DNA of 64,000 nt, taken from contig NZ_VRYZ01000001.1 of the NCBI RefSeq assembly GCF_008064635.1, positions 806,001 to 870,000 on the forward strand, in the 5' to 3' direction. Positions 45,272 through 54,593 of the stretch are shown here, piece by piece. The notes below the pieces were generated by a model. That model made no database searches. It was not told the origin of the DNA and saw nothing but the letters and a program-made list of their open reading frames with translations. Every line of letters starts with the position of its first letter. Within the stretch, counting starts at the first letter, position 1. This DNA comes from Parahaliea aestuarii. Lineage in GTDB: Bacteria > Pseudomonadota > Gammaproteobacteria > Pseudomonadales > Halieaceae. The position numbers were made by a program, and so were the translations under genes.

Positions 45272-46423
45272 TTATCGGGTAATGATGTTCACGCCACTGA
45301 CGCCCGGTGCGCCGTAGACATGGGTGTAACCTACCGAGGGTTTGCCGGGGACCTGGCGGGCACCGGCGCTGCCGCGCAGCTGGTGGCAGATCTCGTAGAC
45401 CTGGCGCAGGCCCGAGGCGCCCACCGGCTCGCCGTTGGCCAGGCAGCCGCCGTCGGTGTTCACGGGCAGGCGGCCGTCGATACGGGTGGCGCCCTCGCGC
45501 AACAGCTTTTCCTGCTCGCCGTGTTGACAGAAGCCGTTCTCGGCCATGTGCATGATCTCGGCCCCGCTTTCGGTGTCCTGCAGTTGCGCGACCTGGACAT
45601 CCTCCGGTCCGATGCCCGCCAGCTCGAAGGCGTCGCGGGACGCGGTTACGGTGGCGGACTGGTTTACAGCTGGCGCCTGGGCGGGGCTGAATACTTCGAA
45701 ACTGCCGTAGTAGCGGGTGCGTACCACGGCGGCTTTCAGGAACAGCGGATGGCGGGTGTACTGATGGGCCCTGTCGGCACGGCACAGCACCAGGGCGGTG
45801 CCGCCCTCTGCCGGGCTGCAAAACATGTACTTGCGCAGGGGCTCGCTGATCATCGGCGACGCGGCGATTTCCTCGTAGCTGAGAGCCGTGGTGCGCCAGG
45901 CATCGGGGTTGAGAGAGCCGTTGTGGAAGGCTTTTTCCGCCACGCGAATCAGCGCATCGTTGCTGATCCCGTAGTCGTGCATGTAACGCTGGATCTTCAT
46001 GGCGAAGAACTGGGTAGTGAGCATCAGGCCGACTTCGCCGTACCAGTCATCGAGACCCCAGTCGCCGGGTTTGGGGTTAAAGGCACCCCGCGGGTGCTTG
46101 TCGAAGCCCACGGCCACCCCCAGGTCGTACTCGCCGGACTTGATGGCGGAGTAGGCCGAGTGCAGGGCGCTGCCCCCTGTGGCGCAACCGTTCCAGACGT
46201 TGGTGAACTGGATGCCGGTCAGGCCGAGTTCGTTGACCAGTGAGTCGGCGTTGCCGGCGTCCTGGCTGCCGCCCACCGCGAACTGCACCTGGGGCCACTC
46301 GATACCGGCGTCCTTCAGCGCTGAACGCACGGCGGCGGCGCCCTGCTGCAGGCCGCTCATGTTCTCGGTGCGACCGAAGCGGTGCAGGCCGATGCCAATA
46401 ATTGCTACATCCATATCAGGCAT
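45272..46423 (-). CDS. Thiolase-fold protein, SCP-x/Ltp2-like, with altered active site
   Basis: The product has 383 residues. The thiolase fold is seen in DVAIIGIGLHRFGRTE and NVWNGCATGGSALHSAYSAI, with C80 at the nucleophile position. At the catalytic GHP motif the sequence is NGEPVGASG, with Glu332 replacing His, and the DCF region reads QDTESG. It pairs with a DUF35 protein whose stop overlaps its start, as in Ltp2-ChsH2(DUF35) retro-aldolases of steroid degradation. It may be an aldolase, a thiolase or a ligand binder. The start is ATG 46423 or 46414. Confidence 0.85.
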   Translation of the reverse strand: MPDMDVAIIGIGLHRFGRTENMSGLQQGAAAVRSALKDAGIEWPQVQFAVGGSQDAGNADSLVNELGLTGIQFTNVWNGCATGGSALHSAYSAIKSGEYDLGVAVGFDKHPRGAFNPKPGDWGLDDWYGEVGLMLTTQFFAMKIQRYMHDYGISNDALIRVAEKAFHNGSLNPDAWRTTALSYEEIAASPMISEPLRKYMFCSPAEGGTALVLCRADRAHQYTRHPLFLKAAVVRTRYYGSFEVFSPAQAPAVNQSATVTASRDAFELAGIGPEDVQVAQLQDTESGAEIMHMAENGFCQHGEQEKLLREGATRIDGRLPVNTDGGCLANGEPVGASGLRQVYEICHQLRGSAGARQVPGKPSVGYTHVYGAPGVSGVNIITR

Positions 46424-46850
46424 TTTCCTCACTGCGCTGGAAAGCGAAGGCGAGCACTTCGGTGCCGTCCTCGTCACGGCGGAAGGGCTCGATGCTCAGG
46501 CTCATTGCCTGGCCAATCGCCAGCTCTTCCGGTTTGTTTTCCTTCAATCGGGCCTCGACCCGCAGACCGCCGGGCATTTCGATGTAGCCCACACCGTAGG
46601 GGCGAAAGGTCTCGGGGGTTTCGTCACTGTGGTAGGGCGACTTGGGCATGAAGCTTTGTATGGTCCAGGTCCAGAGCGTGCCGCGATCCCCGAGCTCAAC
46701 GATTTCGGTATCGCTGCCACAGCAGTGACGACAGTCGTTCTGGCTGGGAAAGGCCATTTCCCCGCAGGCCCGGCAGCGACTGCCGAGCAGTTGGGGGCGT
46801 TCAGCGGGCCAGGTAAACAGGCCTTCGCGAATGGGGCGCTGGTTTGTCAT
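46416..46850 (-). CDS. DUF35 OB-fold/zinc-ribbon acyl-CoA-associated protein
   Basis: The product has 144 residues. A rubredoxin-like zinc ribbon (C26-x2-C29 and C40-x2-C43) is followed by an OB-fold domain (LWTWTIQSF, YGVGYIEMPGGLRVEARL). DUF35 proteins bind thiolase-fold partners and acyl-CoA ligands. The overlap with the thiolase-like gene (46416-46423) strongly suggests a complex. It also sits 14 bases after lpd. Confidence 0.9.
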   Translation of the reverse strand: MTNQRPIREGLFTWPAERPQLLGSRCRACGEMAFPSQNDCRHCCGSDTEIVELGDRGTLWTWTIQSFMPKSPYHSDETPETFRPYGVGYIEMPGGLRVEARLKENKPEELAIGQAMSLSIEPFRRDEDGTEVLAFAFQRSEENA

Positions 46851-46864
46851 GAATTGGGGGCTCT

Positions 46865-48262
<1,398 letters not shown>

Positions 48263-48271
48263 TGCCTGCCC

Positions 48272-49798
48272 CTATCCCAGCATGGTTCCGGGCTGCTCGA
48301 GGAAGCCCCGCAGCGCCGCCAGGAATTTCGCCGCCAGAGCGCCGTCGATAATCCGGTGGTCGCTGGACAGGCTGAGCGTCAGTACCGAGGCAGCCTGCCA
48401 CTCTCCGTCCACCAGCAGCGGCCGCTGTTCCGCGGCCCCGATCGCCAGGATCGCGCCCTGGGGCGGGTTGATGATGGCGTCGAACTGTTTGACGCCGAAC
48501 ATACCCAGGTTGGAAATGCTGAAGGTGCCGCCCTGGAACTCCGCGGCCGACAGCCGCCCGAGCTTGGCCCGGGTGGCCAGGTCGCGCACTTCGTTGGAGA
48601 TTTCCACCAGACCCTTGCGGTTGGCCTTGCGCACGATGGGGGTAATCAGGCCCTCGTCGAGGGCTACGGCCACCGAGATGTCGGCGTCGGTGAACTGGCG
48701 CACGGTCTCACCATCAAACTGCACGTTCACCGCGGGCACCTGGGTCAGGGCACAGGCCGCCGCCTTGATAATGAAGTCATTGACCGAGATTTTGGCATCC
48801 GCACGGCTGGCATTGAGCGCCTTGCGCAGCGCCAGCAGCTGGTCGATGGTGGCATCTACCTGCACCCGGAAATGTGGCGCGGTCTGCTTGGAAGACTGCA
48901 GGCGCGCGGCGATGGTCTTGCGCATGCCTGACAGGGGTTGTTCCTCAAAGGCCGCGGGCTCCGCTTCGCCATTGGACACAGGCTGGTTGGCCGGTGTTTT
49001 CGCCATCAGCGCCGCCCGGGCTTCGACATCGGCCTTGCATACGCGCCCCCGGGTGCCACTGGCGCGACAGTCGAGGAGGTTGATGTTAAGTTCGCTGGCC
49101 ATGCGTCGCGCGACCGGGGTGGCGGCAACGGCGGCATCGCCGTCGCCGGCGGCCCGTGGCGTGTCGCTGGCCGCTGGATCGGGCAGGCCGATAACCTGGC
49201 CACCTGCGGCCACAACGGCCTGTTCCAGATCCGCCTTGGTGACGCGCTCGTGGCGCCCGGTGGGGGAGATGTTGTGCAGGTTGACCCCGTACTGGGCCGC
49301 CAGGCGCCGCGCCACCGGGGTCGCCGCCACGGCGGAGTCATCGTCGCCCCCGGCCAGTGCCTGCAACGCGCCGCTGTTGGCCGGTGCCGGCGCCGTGGGT
49401 ACGCTGCTGAGCTGCGGTTTGCTACTGGCCTGGGCCTGGGTGACCTCCCGTGCGGGGGCGGGATCGTCCGCGGGCGCCGGGGCAGGCTCGGGAGCGGCCG
49501 TTGGCGCGACCCCCAGGCTGCTGACGAATGCGTCGATCTCGGCGTCTGGCGTCTCGGCGTCGGCCAGCACACAGAGGGCCGCACCCACCGGATATTCGCC
49601 ACCCGCCTCGACCAGAATGCGGCGCAGGACGCCGGAGACTGGCGCCGTGACCGTGTTGACGATCTTGCTGGTCTCGATGTCGACCAGATCGTCATCGGCG
49701 TTGACCGCGTCCCCCTCGGCGACGTGCCATTCGGCGATAACCCCCTCGGTCATCTCCATGCCCCACTTGGGCATGCTCACTTTCTGAATCTGGCTCAT
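48272..49798 (-). CDS. Dihydrolipoamide acyltransferase (E2) with two subunit-binding domains
   Basis: The product has 508 residues. One lipoyl domain (lipoyl Lys45 in DIETSKIVN), an Ala/Pro-rich linker, a peripheral subunit-binding domain at about 158-194 (ATPVARRLAAQYG), a second at about 225-261 (ATPVARRMASELN), and a CAT core ending with SSDHRIIDGA. Tandem PSBDs are uncommon. It transfers the acyl group to CoA in an acetoin/branched-chain-like dehydrogenase complex. Confidence 0.93.
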   Translation of the reverse strand: MSQIQKVSMPKWGMEMTEGVIAEWHVAEGDAVNADDDLVDIETSKIVNTVTAPVSGVLRRILVEAGGEYPVGAALCVLADAETPDAEIDAFVSSLGVAPTAAPEPAPAPADDPAPAREVTQAQASSKPQLSSVPTAPAPANSGALQALAGGDDDSAVAATPVARRLAAQYGVNLHNISPTGRHERVTKADLEQAVVAAGGQVIGLPDPAASDTPRAAGDGDAAVAATPVARRMASELNINLLDCRASGTRGRVCKADVEARAALMAKTPANQPVSNGEAEPAAFEEQPLSGMRKTIAARLQSSKQTAPHFRVQVDATIDQLLALRKALNASRADAKISVNDFIIKAAACALTQVPAVNVQFDGETVRQFTDADISVAVALDEGLITPIVRKANRKGLVEISNEVRDLATRAKLGRLSAAEFQGGTFSISNLGMFGVKQFDAIINPPQGAILAIGAAEQRPLLVDGEWQAASVLTLSLSSDHRIIDGALAAKFLAALRGFLEQPGTMLG

Positions 49799-49800
49799 GA

Positions 49801-50853
49801 TTACGCTCCCAGTACGTCGCGTACGGCCTGTTCAATGCGGTCCTCGCTGGGCATGTAGGCATCTTCCAGGACGGGAGAGAAGGGCACTGGCGTGTGCGGT
49901 GCGGTGACTTTGCGAATCGGTGCGCGCAGGGCGTGGAAGGCCTTTTCCGCGACGATACTGGAGATATCCGCCGCCAAGCTGCAGCGCTCATGGGCCTCGT
50001 CGACAATCACCAGTCGGCCGCTGACCTCGACGCTCTCGATGATGGCTTCGTCATCCAGCGGTGCCAGGGTGCGCGGATCGATAACATCCACATGAATACC
50101 TTCCTGCGCCAGTTTGTCGGCCACCGCATTCGCCCTGGGCACCATGGCACCGATGGCAACGATGGTGGCGTCGGATCCCTCGCGGGTGAAAGCGGCCTCG
50201 CCGAAGGGGATCACGTAGGGCTCGTCGGGGACTTCACACTTGGTGTCGTACAGCAGTTTGTGTTCCAGGAAGATGACCGGGTCGTCGTCGCGGATGGCGG
50301 CGATCAGCAGGCCCTTGGCATCGTAGGCATTGGAGGGAATGACTACCTTGAGTCCGGGCGTGTGCACCACCACCGGGTGCAGCATGCTGGAGTGCTGGGC
50401 ACCTGCGCGCAGGCCGGCGCCCACCGTTCCGCGGATGACCATGGGGGTACGGGCCTTGCCGCCGAACATGTAGCGGAACTTGGCCGCCTGGTTGAAGATC
50501 TGGTCGAAGCATACGCCTATGAAGTCAAAGAACATGAGCTCCGCCACCGGGCGCAGGCCGGTGTTGGCGGCGCCGGCGGCGGCGCCGATGATGGCGGATT
50601 CGGAAATCGGGGTGTCGATCACGCGCTCGCGACCGAATTTCGGCATCAGGCCTTTGGTCAGACCGAAAACACCGCCGTAGGCATCGTCCTGCCCCTGGCA
50701 GCCGGCGCCACCCGAGACCTCCTCGCCCATGACGATCACGGTGGGATCGCGCTCCATTTCCTGGTGCAGGGCCTCGTTGATGGCTTCGCGCATGGTCTTG
50801 ATCGAGGACGTTCCGCTTTGCGGGGGGGTGACCACCTGTTGTGGGTTATTCAT
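49801..50853 (-). CDS. 2-oxoacid/acetoin dehydrogenase E1 beta subunit
   Basis: The product has 350 residues with the transketolase pyrimidine and C-terminal domains: VIVMGEEVSGGAGCQGQ, RVIDTPISESAIIGAAAGAA, and VEVSGRLVIVDEA. It pairs with the E1 alpha gene 13 bases upstream. ATG 50853 was chosen over an upstream in-frame ATG (50982) lying within the E1 alpha gene. Acetoin dehydrogenase AcoB is the closest recognisable type; the natural substrate is not proven. Confidence 0.92.
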   Translation of the reverse strand: MNNPQQVVTPPQSGTSSIKTMREAINEALHQEMERDPTVIVMGEEVSGGAGCQGQDDAYGGVFGLTKGLMPKFGRERVIDTPISESAIIGAAAGAANTGLRPVAELMFFDFIGVCFDQIFNQAAKFRYMFGGKARTPMVIRGTVGAGLRAGAQHSSMLHPVVVHTPGLKVVIPSNAYDAKGLLIAAIRDDDPVIFLEHKLLYDTKCEVPDEPYVIPFGEAAFTREGSDATIVAIGAMVPRANAVADKLAQEGIHVDVIDPRTLAPLDDEAIIESVEVSGRLVIVDEAHERCSLAADISSIVAEKAFHALRAPIRKVTAPHTPVPFSPVLEDAYMPSEDRIEQAVRDVLGA

Positions 50854-50866
50854 GGTGCGATCTCCC

Positions 50867-51835
50867 TTAATAAGAAATGTAGACGTCGGTGTAGAGTTCG
50901 GAGATATCGGGCTGCGGTGCGGCCAGTCCCTCGGCGGCAGCTTTTTCAACCAGGGCGGTGACAGATTCGTCGATCTCGTCAAGCTGGGCGTCGCTCAGCC
51001 AGCCCTCACCGGTGACGCGGGCGCGGAAGTGCTTCAGGCAGTCACGATCGGCGCGCAACTGTTTGATCTCGCCCTTGGCGCGATAGAGTTGCGGGTCGCC
51101 GATAAAGTGGCCATCGAAGCGCACCACGTCGGCTTCCAGGGCGGTGGGCCCCTCACCCCGGCGGGCGCGTTCGACCGCCTCGCGGGTCGCTTCGTAAACG
51201 GCGAAGAAGTCGATGCCGTCCATCTTTGCCGAAGGCATGCCGTAGGCACCGGCGCGTCCAGCGACGTCGCCGCTGCCGACTGCATAGTCGGCGCCCGTGC
51301 CTTCGCCGTAACCGTTGTTTTCGAACATGAAGACGTGTGGCAGTTTCAGGACCACCGCCAGATTGAGTGCTTCGGCTACCGTGCCCTGGTTGGAGGAGCC
51401 ATCACCGCTGAAAGACACCGCGACGTCCTTGGTGCCCAGCGTCTTGGCGCTGAGGGCGGCGCCATTGCACAGGGGCGGGCCGCCGCCGACGATGGCATTG
51501 GCACCCAGCATGCCCTTGTCGAAATCCGCAATGTGCATGGAGCCGCCCTTGCCTTTGCAGAGGCCGCCGGCCTTGCCCATGATCTCCTTCATCATGCCGA
51601 CCACGTCGCAGCCCTTGGCGATACAGTGACCGTGTCCCCGGTGAGTGGAGCCGATCACATCTTTATCGGTGAGGTTCATGCAGACGCCCACTGCGACGGC
51701 TTCCTGGCCGTCGTAGGCGTGGACGAAGCCGGGAATGTTGCCTGCTTCAAACTCCTTGATCACGCGCTCTTCAAAGAGCCGTATGGTTTTCATGGTGCGG
51801 TAGGATTCGAGCAGGAATTCAGGGCTGTAGGACAT
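50867..51835 (-). CDS. 2-oxoacid/acetoin dehydrogenase E1 alpha subunit
   Basis: The product has 322 residues with the TPP motif GDGSSNQGTVAEALNLA ending in FENN, plus GGLCKGKGGSMHIADFDKGMLGAN region residues typical of AcoA/PdhA. It is the first gene of the nine-gene minus-strand operon. Its ATG is preceded by the island operator-like site C. Function is as for E1 beta: TPP-dependent decarboxylation or carbon-carbon cleavage feeding E2. Confidence 0.92.
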   Translation of the reverse strand: MSYSPEFLLESYRTMKTIRLFEERVIKEFEAGNIPGFVHAYDGQEAVAVGVCMNLTDKDVIGSTHRGHGHCIAKGCDVVGMMKEIMGKAGGLCKGKGGSMHIADFDKGMLGANAIVGGGPPLCNGAALSAKTLGTKDVAVSFSGDGSSNQGTVAEALNLAVVLKLPHVFMFENNGYGEGTGADYAVGSGDVAGRAGAYGMPSAKMDGIDFFAVYEATREAVERARRGEGPTALEADVVRFDGHFIGDPQLYRAKGEIKQLRADRDCLKHFRARVTGEGWLSDAQLDEIDESVTALVEKAAAEGLAAPQPDISELYTDVYISY

Positions 51836-51892
51836 TGTTATCTCCTGTTAGAGCAGGGTGGTTCGCCTGAGAGGGGTCAATATAGGTATTCA

Positions 51893-51920
51893 GAATAAAA
51901 AAAGCAAGCTTGATTGTTTA
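51893..51920. promoter_or_regulatory. Island operator-like element, site C (acoA-like/TetR divergent promoter)
   Basis: AATAAAAAAAGCAAGC (51894-51909) overlaps GCTTGATTGTTTA (51908-51920), so the two half-sites meet at the palindrome CAAGCTTG (51905-51912). It lies 59 bases before the E1 alpha ATG and about 95 bases before the TetR ATG, ideal for control of both. Confidence 0.6.
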
Positions 51921-52015
51921 GAGCTGTGCTGGTTTTTTTGGGTTAAGATGACGGTGACGGCAGCGAGGGAATTCGGGCTGCTATTTCAATCAGGGTGTGA
52001 GGCAGGAGCTGGACT

Positions 52016-52690
52016 ATGACAGCGGCACAAAAAGCGGCGAAGAAAACCCGGGGGCGACCCAGGAGGGGTGACGGCTGGCAGGCAGAAAAGAGTGCGATTA
52101 CCCGCACGGCGATTCTCGATGCGGCGGAGGAGTGCCTGGTGGAGCGCGGCTACAGCCGTACCACCACGGCGATGATCGCGGAATATGCGGGGGTCTCCCG
52201 CGGGGCCATGATGCACCATTTTCCGTCACGGATTGCGGTGATCAGGGCGGTAGTGGACCACTTGCATGAAAAGCGGCTGGGAGAGTACCGCAACCTGATG
52301 GAGGGTATCGACAATCCGGAACAGGCCCTGACCCGCGAGGCGATCAGGAAGTCGGTGGAGTCCGCCTGGCGTTACGTGAACCTCCCTTCCTTCGTTGCCT
52401 ACCAGGAACTGCTGGCCGCGGCGCGGACGGACCCGGAGCTCAACGATGTCCTGGAGCGTACCGAGAAGGATGTCGAGGGACTGTTCTTGCAGACAGTGAA
52501 GCAGGTATTTCCGCACTGGGAGAGTCTCGGTGTGCTGGAAGTTGCCAATGACCTGATCCAGTTCTGCATGCGTGGGATGGCCCTCAGTCACATGGCCACC
52601 AACAAGAAGCGGCGAGCCAAGCGGATGATCGAACTCATGACCGATCAGCTCGAGGCGCTCTACGCCCAGGCGGAATCGGGCAAGGCCTGA
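52016..52690 (+). CDS. TetR-family regulator, candidate island regulator
   Basis: The product has 224 residues. A basic tail (KKTRGRPRRGDGW) precedes an N-terminal TetR HTH (ITRTAILDAAEECLVERGYSRTTT, VSRGAMMHHFPSR) and a C-terminal ligand-binding, dimerisation domain. It is the only TetR gene in the window and sits beside site C. I infer it binds the repeated operator element and responds to an acyl-CoA or aromatic intermediate. The start is ATG 52016, with an upstream purine run (gcaggagct). Confidence 0.88.
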   Translation: MTAAQKAAKKTRGRPRRGDGWQAEKSAITRTAILDAAEECLVERGYSRTTTAMIAEYAGVSRGAMMHHFPSRIAVIRAVVDHLHEKRLGEYRNLMEGIDNPEQALTREAIRKSVESAWRYVNLPSFVAYQELLAAARTDPELNDVLERTEKDVEGLFLQTVKQVFPHWESLGVLEVANDLIQFCMRGMALSHMATNKKRRAKRMIELMTDQLEALYAQAESGKA

Positions 52691-52698
52691 CCGGCATT

Positions 52699-52722
52699 GA
52701 CCGGGCGGCACCGGGCCCGGTC
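52699..52722 (+). terminator. GC hairpin after the TetR gene
   Basis: GACCGGGC (52699-52706) and GCCCGGTC (52715-52722) form a perfect eight-base stem with an eight-base loop, just after the TetR stop (52690). There is no T-run, so it may be a weak or Rho-assisted terminator. Confidence 0.4.
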
Positions 52723-52756
52723 GCCTCCCTCTCCCCGGATCGTGAAGACACGACAC

Positions 52757-52797
52757 GCAAGACTTGCTTTATTAAAAAACAGGCAGTAATGTTTGTT
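52757..52797. promoter_or_regulatory. Island operator-like element, site D
   Basis: GACTTGCTTTATTAAAAAAC (52761-52780) continues into AGGCAGTAAT and GTTTGT (52791-52796), giving AAAAAC and GTTTGT as an inverted pair with a ten-base spacer. It lies about 30 bases upstream of the SDR ATG at 52827. Confidence 0.5.
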
Positions 52798-52826
52798 CTA
52801 TAAGGCATAACAGGAGGATATCAGCG

Positions 52827-53627
52827 ATGTCGAGACTGGCGGGCAAGGTCGCATCCGTTGTGGGTGCTGCCGGAGACGGCAATATGGGCCAGGTTATCGC
52901 GGAGCGATTCGCGAAAGAGGGCGCAACAGTCGTTGTATCCGGGCGGCATGAAACAGCGCTCAAGCACTGTGCGGAACGCATCGGCGGTGACTGGGTACTC
53001 TGTGATTTCACCAGTAAACCCTCCATCGACACCATGCTCGATACCGTCGTCGAGCGCCACGGGCGGATCGATATCGCCGTTAATGCCACCGGCTGGGGGC
53101 TGCTGACGCCCTTCCTGGACAACACAGAAGAAGAACTGGATCGCATGGTCGATCTGCAGTTCAAGGGGCCTTTTTTCTGGCTGCAGAAGCTGGCCGCCCT
53201 GATGTCCGCCAGCGGCGGCGGCTCGATCATCCAGATATCGTCCGCCACTGCCAAGATCATGCTGGATAACCATGCGGCCTACATGGGCACCAAGGCGGGC
53301 GTCGACCACGTGGTGCGGACAGTGGCCAATGAATTTGGCGAGCAGGGCATTCGCGCCAACAGCATCTCCCCCGGCCTGACCGCCTCGCCGATGACGGCAG
53401 CGGCCATGGACAGTCCGTCACTGGTGGAGACCTTCCGCAAGTGTTATCCGCTGAGCCGCATCGGTACCAGCGAGGATATCGCTGCGGCGGCGGTGTTCCT
53501 GGCCTCGGACGAGTGCTTTATGACGGGAGAAAACCTTCAGGTTAACGGCGGGTTGTGTCTGCGCCGTAATCCAAGAGGACAGGAGCTGGCCGAGGCCGCG
53601 ATAGCTGCAGGCGAAGCCGCACCCTGA
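52827..53627 (+). CDS. Short-chain dehydrogenase/reductase
   Basis: The product has 266 residues with ASVVGAAGDGNMGQVIAERF (N-terminal cofactor site), NATGWG, SSATAKIMLD and the catalytic YMGTK, then ANSISPGLTASP. The start is preceded by caggaggat. It starts a two-SDR unit under site D. The substrate is unknown; a ring or side-chain alcohol oxidation is likely from context. Confidence 0.9.
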   Translation: MSRLAGKVASVVGAAGDGNMGQVIAERFAKEGATVVVSGRHETALKHCAERIGGDWVLCDFTSKPSIDTMLDTVVERHGRIDIAVNATGWGLLTPFLDNTEEELDRMVDLQFKGPFFWLQKLAALMSASGGGSIIQISSATAKIMLDNHAAYMGTKAGVDHVVRTVANEFGEQGIRANSISPGLTASPMTAAAMDSPSLVETFRKCYPLSRIGTSEDIAAAAVFLASDECFMTGENLQVNGGLCLRRNPRGQELAEAAIAAGEAAP

Positions 53628-53690
53628 TCCAGCCCCGAGCCTGACCGCGTACAGCGGCCGCCGCGATAGCAATCCGAGAGGAAAAAACCA

Positions 53691-54455
53691 ATGAAAAGAC
53701 TGCAAGACAAGGTGTGCCTGGTGACGGGCGCTGCTTCCAACCCCGGGCTCGGCTACGCTACCGCGCTGCTGTTTGCGCAGGAGGGTGCGCGCCTGGTTAT
53801 CACCGATATTGATGAGGCCGGGCTGGCAAAATGTGCCGCGGAAATTACCGAGGCGGGGGGCGAAGTCGTCTACTGGAAGCAGGATGTGACTTCGGAGGCG
53901 GAATGGCAGCACACGATGTCCGAAATCGAGAGACGTTTCGGGCGGCTGGATGCCCTGGTCAACAATGCCGGTATCGCCGTGCTCAAGCCACTGGAAGCTT
54001 TCACCCTGGCAGAATACGAGCGCCAGATGCAGGTGAATATGACCAGCGTGTTTCTCGGCTCCCAGGCTGGCGTCGCCCTGATGCGCAAAGTGGGTGATGG
54101 CGGCTCCATAGTGAACATGTCATCGACCGCGGGCCTGGTGGGTGTACCCGGGGTATCTGTCTACGCTGCCAGCAAGGGCGGCGTGCGACTGTTCAGCAAG
54201 ACCGTGGCAATGGAAACGGCTGCCGAGAATATACGGTGCAATACGGTGCACCCCGGTATGATCGCCACCAACATGCAATTGCTGGCACTGCGGGACAACC
54301 CGGAGCAGTACGAGATCCTCACCAACTCGATTCCCATGCGCAGCATGGGGAAACCCGAGGATATTGCACAGGCCGTGCTGTTTCTGGCTTCCGACGAATC
54401 TGCCTATATCACCGGTACTGAGTTGGTGGTGGATGGCGGAATGACGGCGCAATAA
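53691..54455 (+). CDS. Short-chain dehydrogenase/reductase
   Basis: The product has 254 residues with LVTGAASNPGLGYATALLF (TGxxxGxG-like), NNAGIAVL, MSSTAG and YAASK, then NTVHPGM and a C-terminal VDGGMTAQ. It is 63 bases after the previous SDR, with gaggaaaa as ribosome-binding site. The two are only moderately alike, so they probably act on successive steps or different stereoisomers. Confidence 0.9.
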   Translation: MKRLQDKVCLVTGAASNPGLGYATALLFAQEGARLVITDIDEAGLAKCAAEITEAGGEVVYWKQDVTSEAEWQHTMSEIERRFGRLDALVNNAGIAVLKPLEAFTLAEYERQMQVNMTSVFLGSQAGVALMRKVGDGGSIVNMSSTAGLVGVPGVSVYAASKGGVRLFSKTVAMETAAENIRCNTVHPGMIATNMQLLALRDNPEQYEILTNSIPMRSMGKPEDIAQAVLFLASDESAYITGTELVVDGGMTAQ

Positions 54456-54473
54456 CAGCGCTGCTGCTGAATG

Positions 54474-54587
54474 ATGCGGCCTATACTACCAGGCGAGGCC
54501 GCGGTGCTGGGGCTGACCCGCTCCGTCGCCGCCTGGTGCGCGAAAGCGGGCAATGGTATCCGTACCCACCCGACCATGGATCTCTAA
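54474..54587 (+). pseudogene. Decayed SDR fragment
   Basis: The 37-codon frame (ATG 54474, TAA 54585-54587) reads EAAVLGLTRSVAAWCAKAG and then NGIRTHPTMDL. This is the helix after the SDR catalytic Lys plus the RxNxxHP motif, but with about four residues lost between IR and HP and no Rossmann half. No intact gene can be formed, so it looks like the relic of another SDR gene. Confidence 0.6.
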
Positions 54588-54593
54588 TGCGCT

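Noticed and set aside
48282-49787. Long plus-strand frame opposite E2, rich in Ser, Ala and Arg
   Set aside because: Composition typical of a GC-rich antisense frame; the E2 domains are clear on the other strand.
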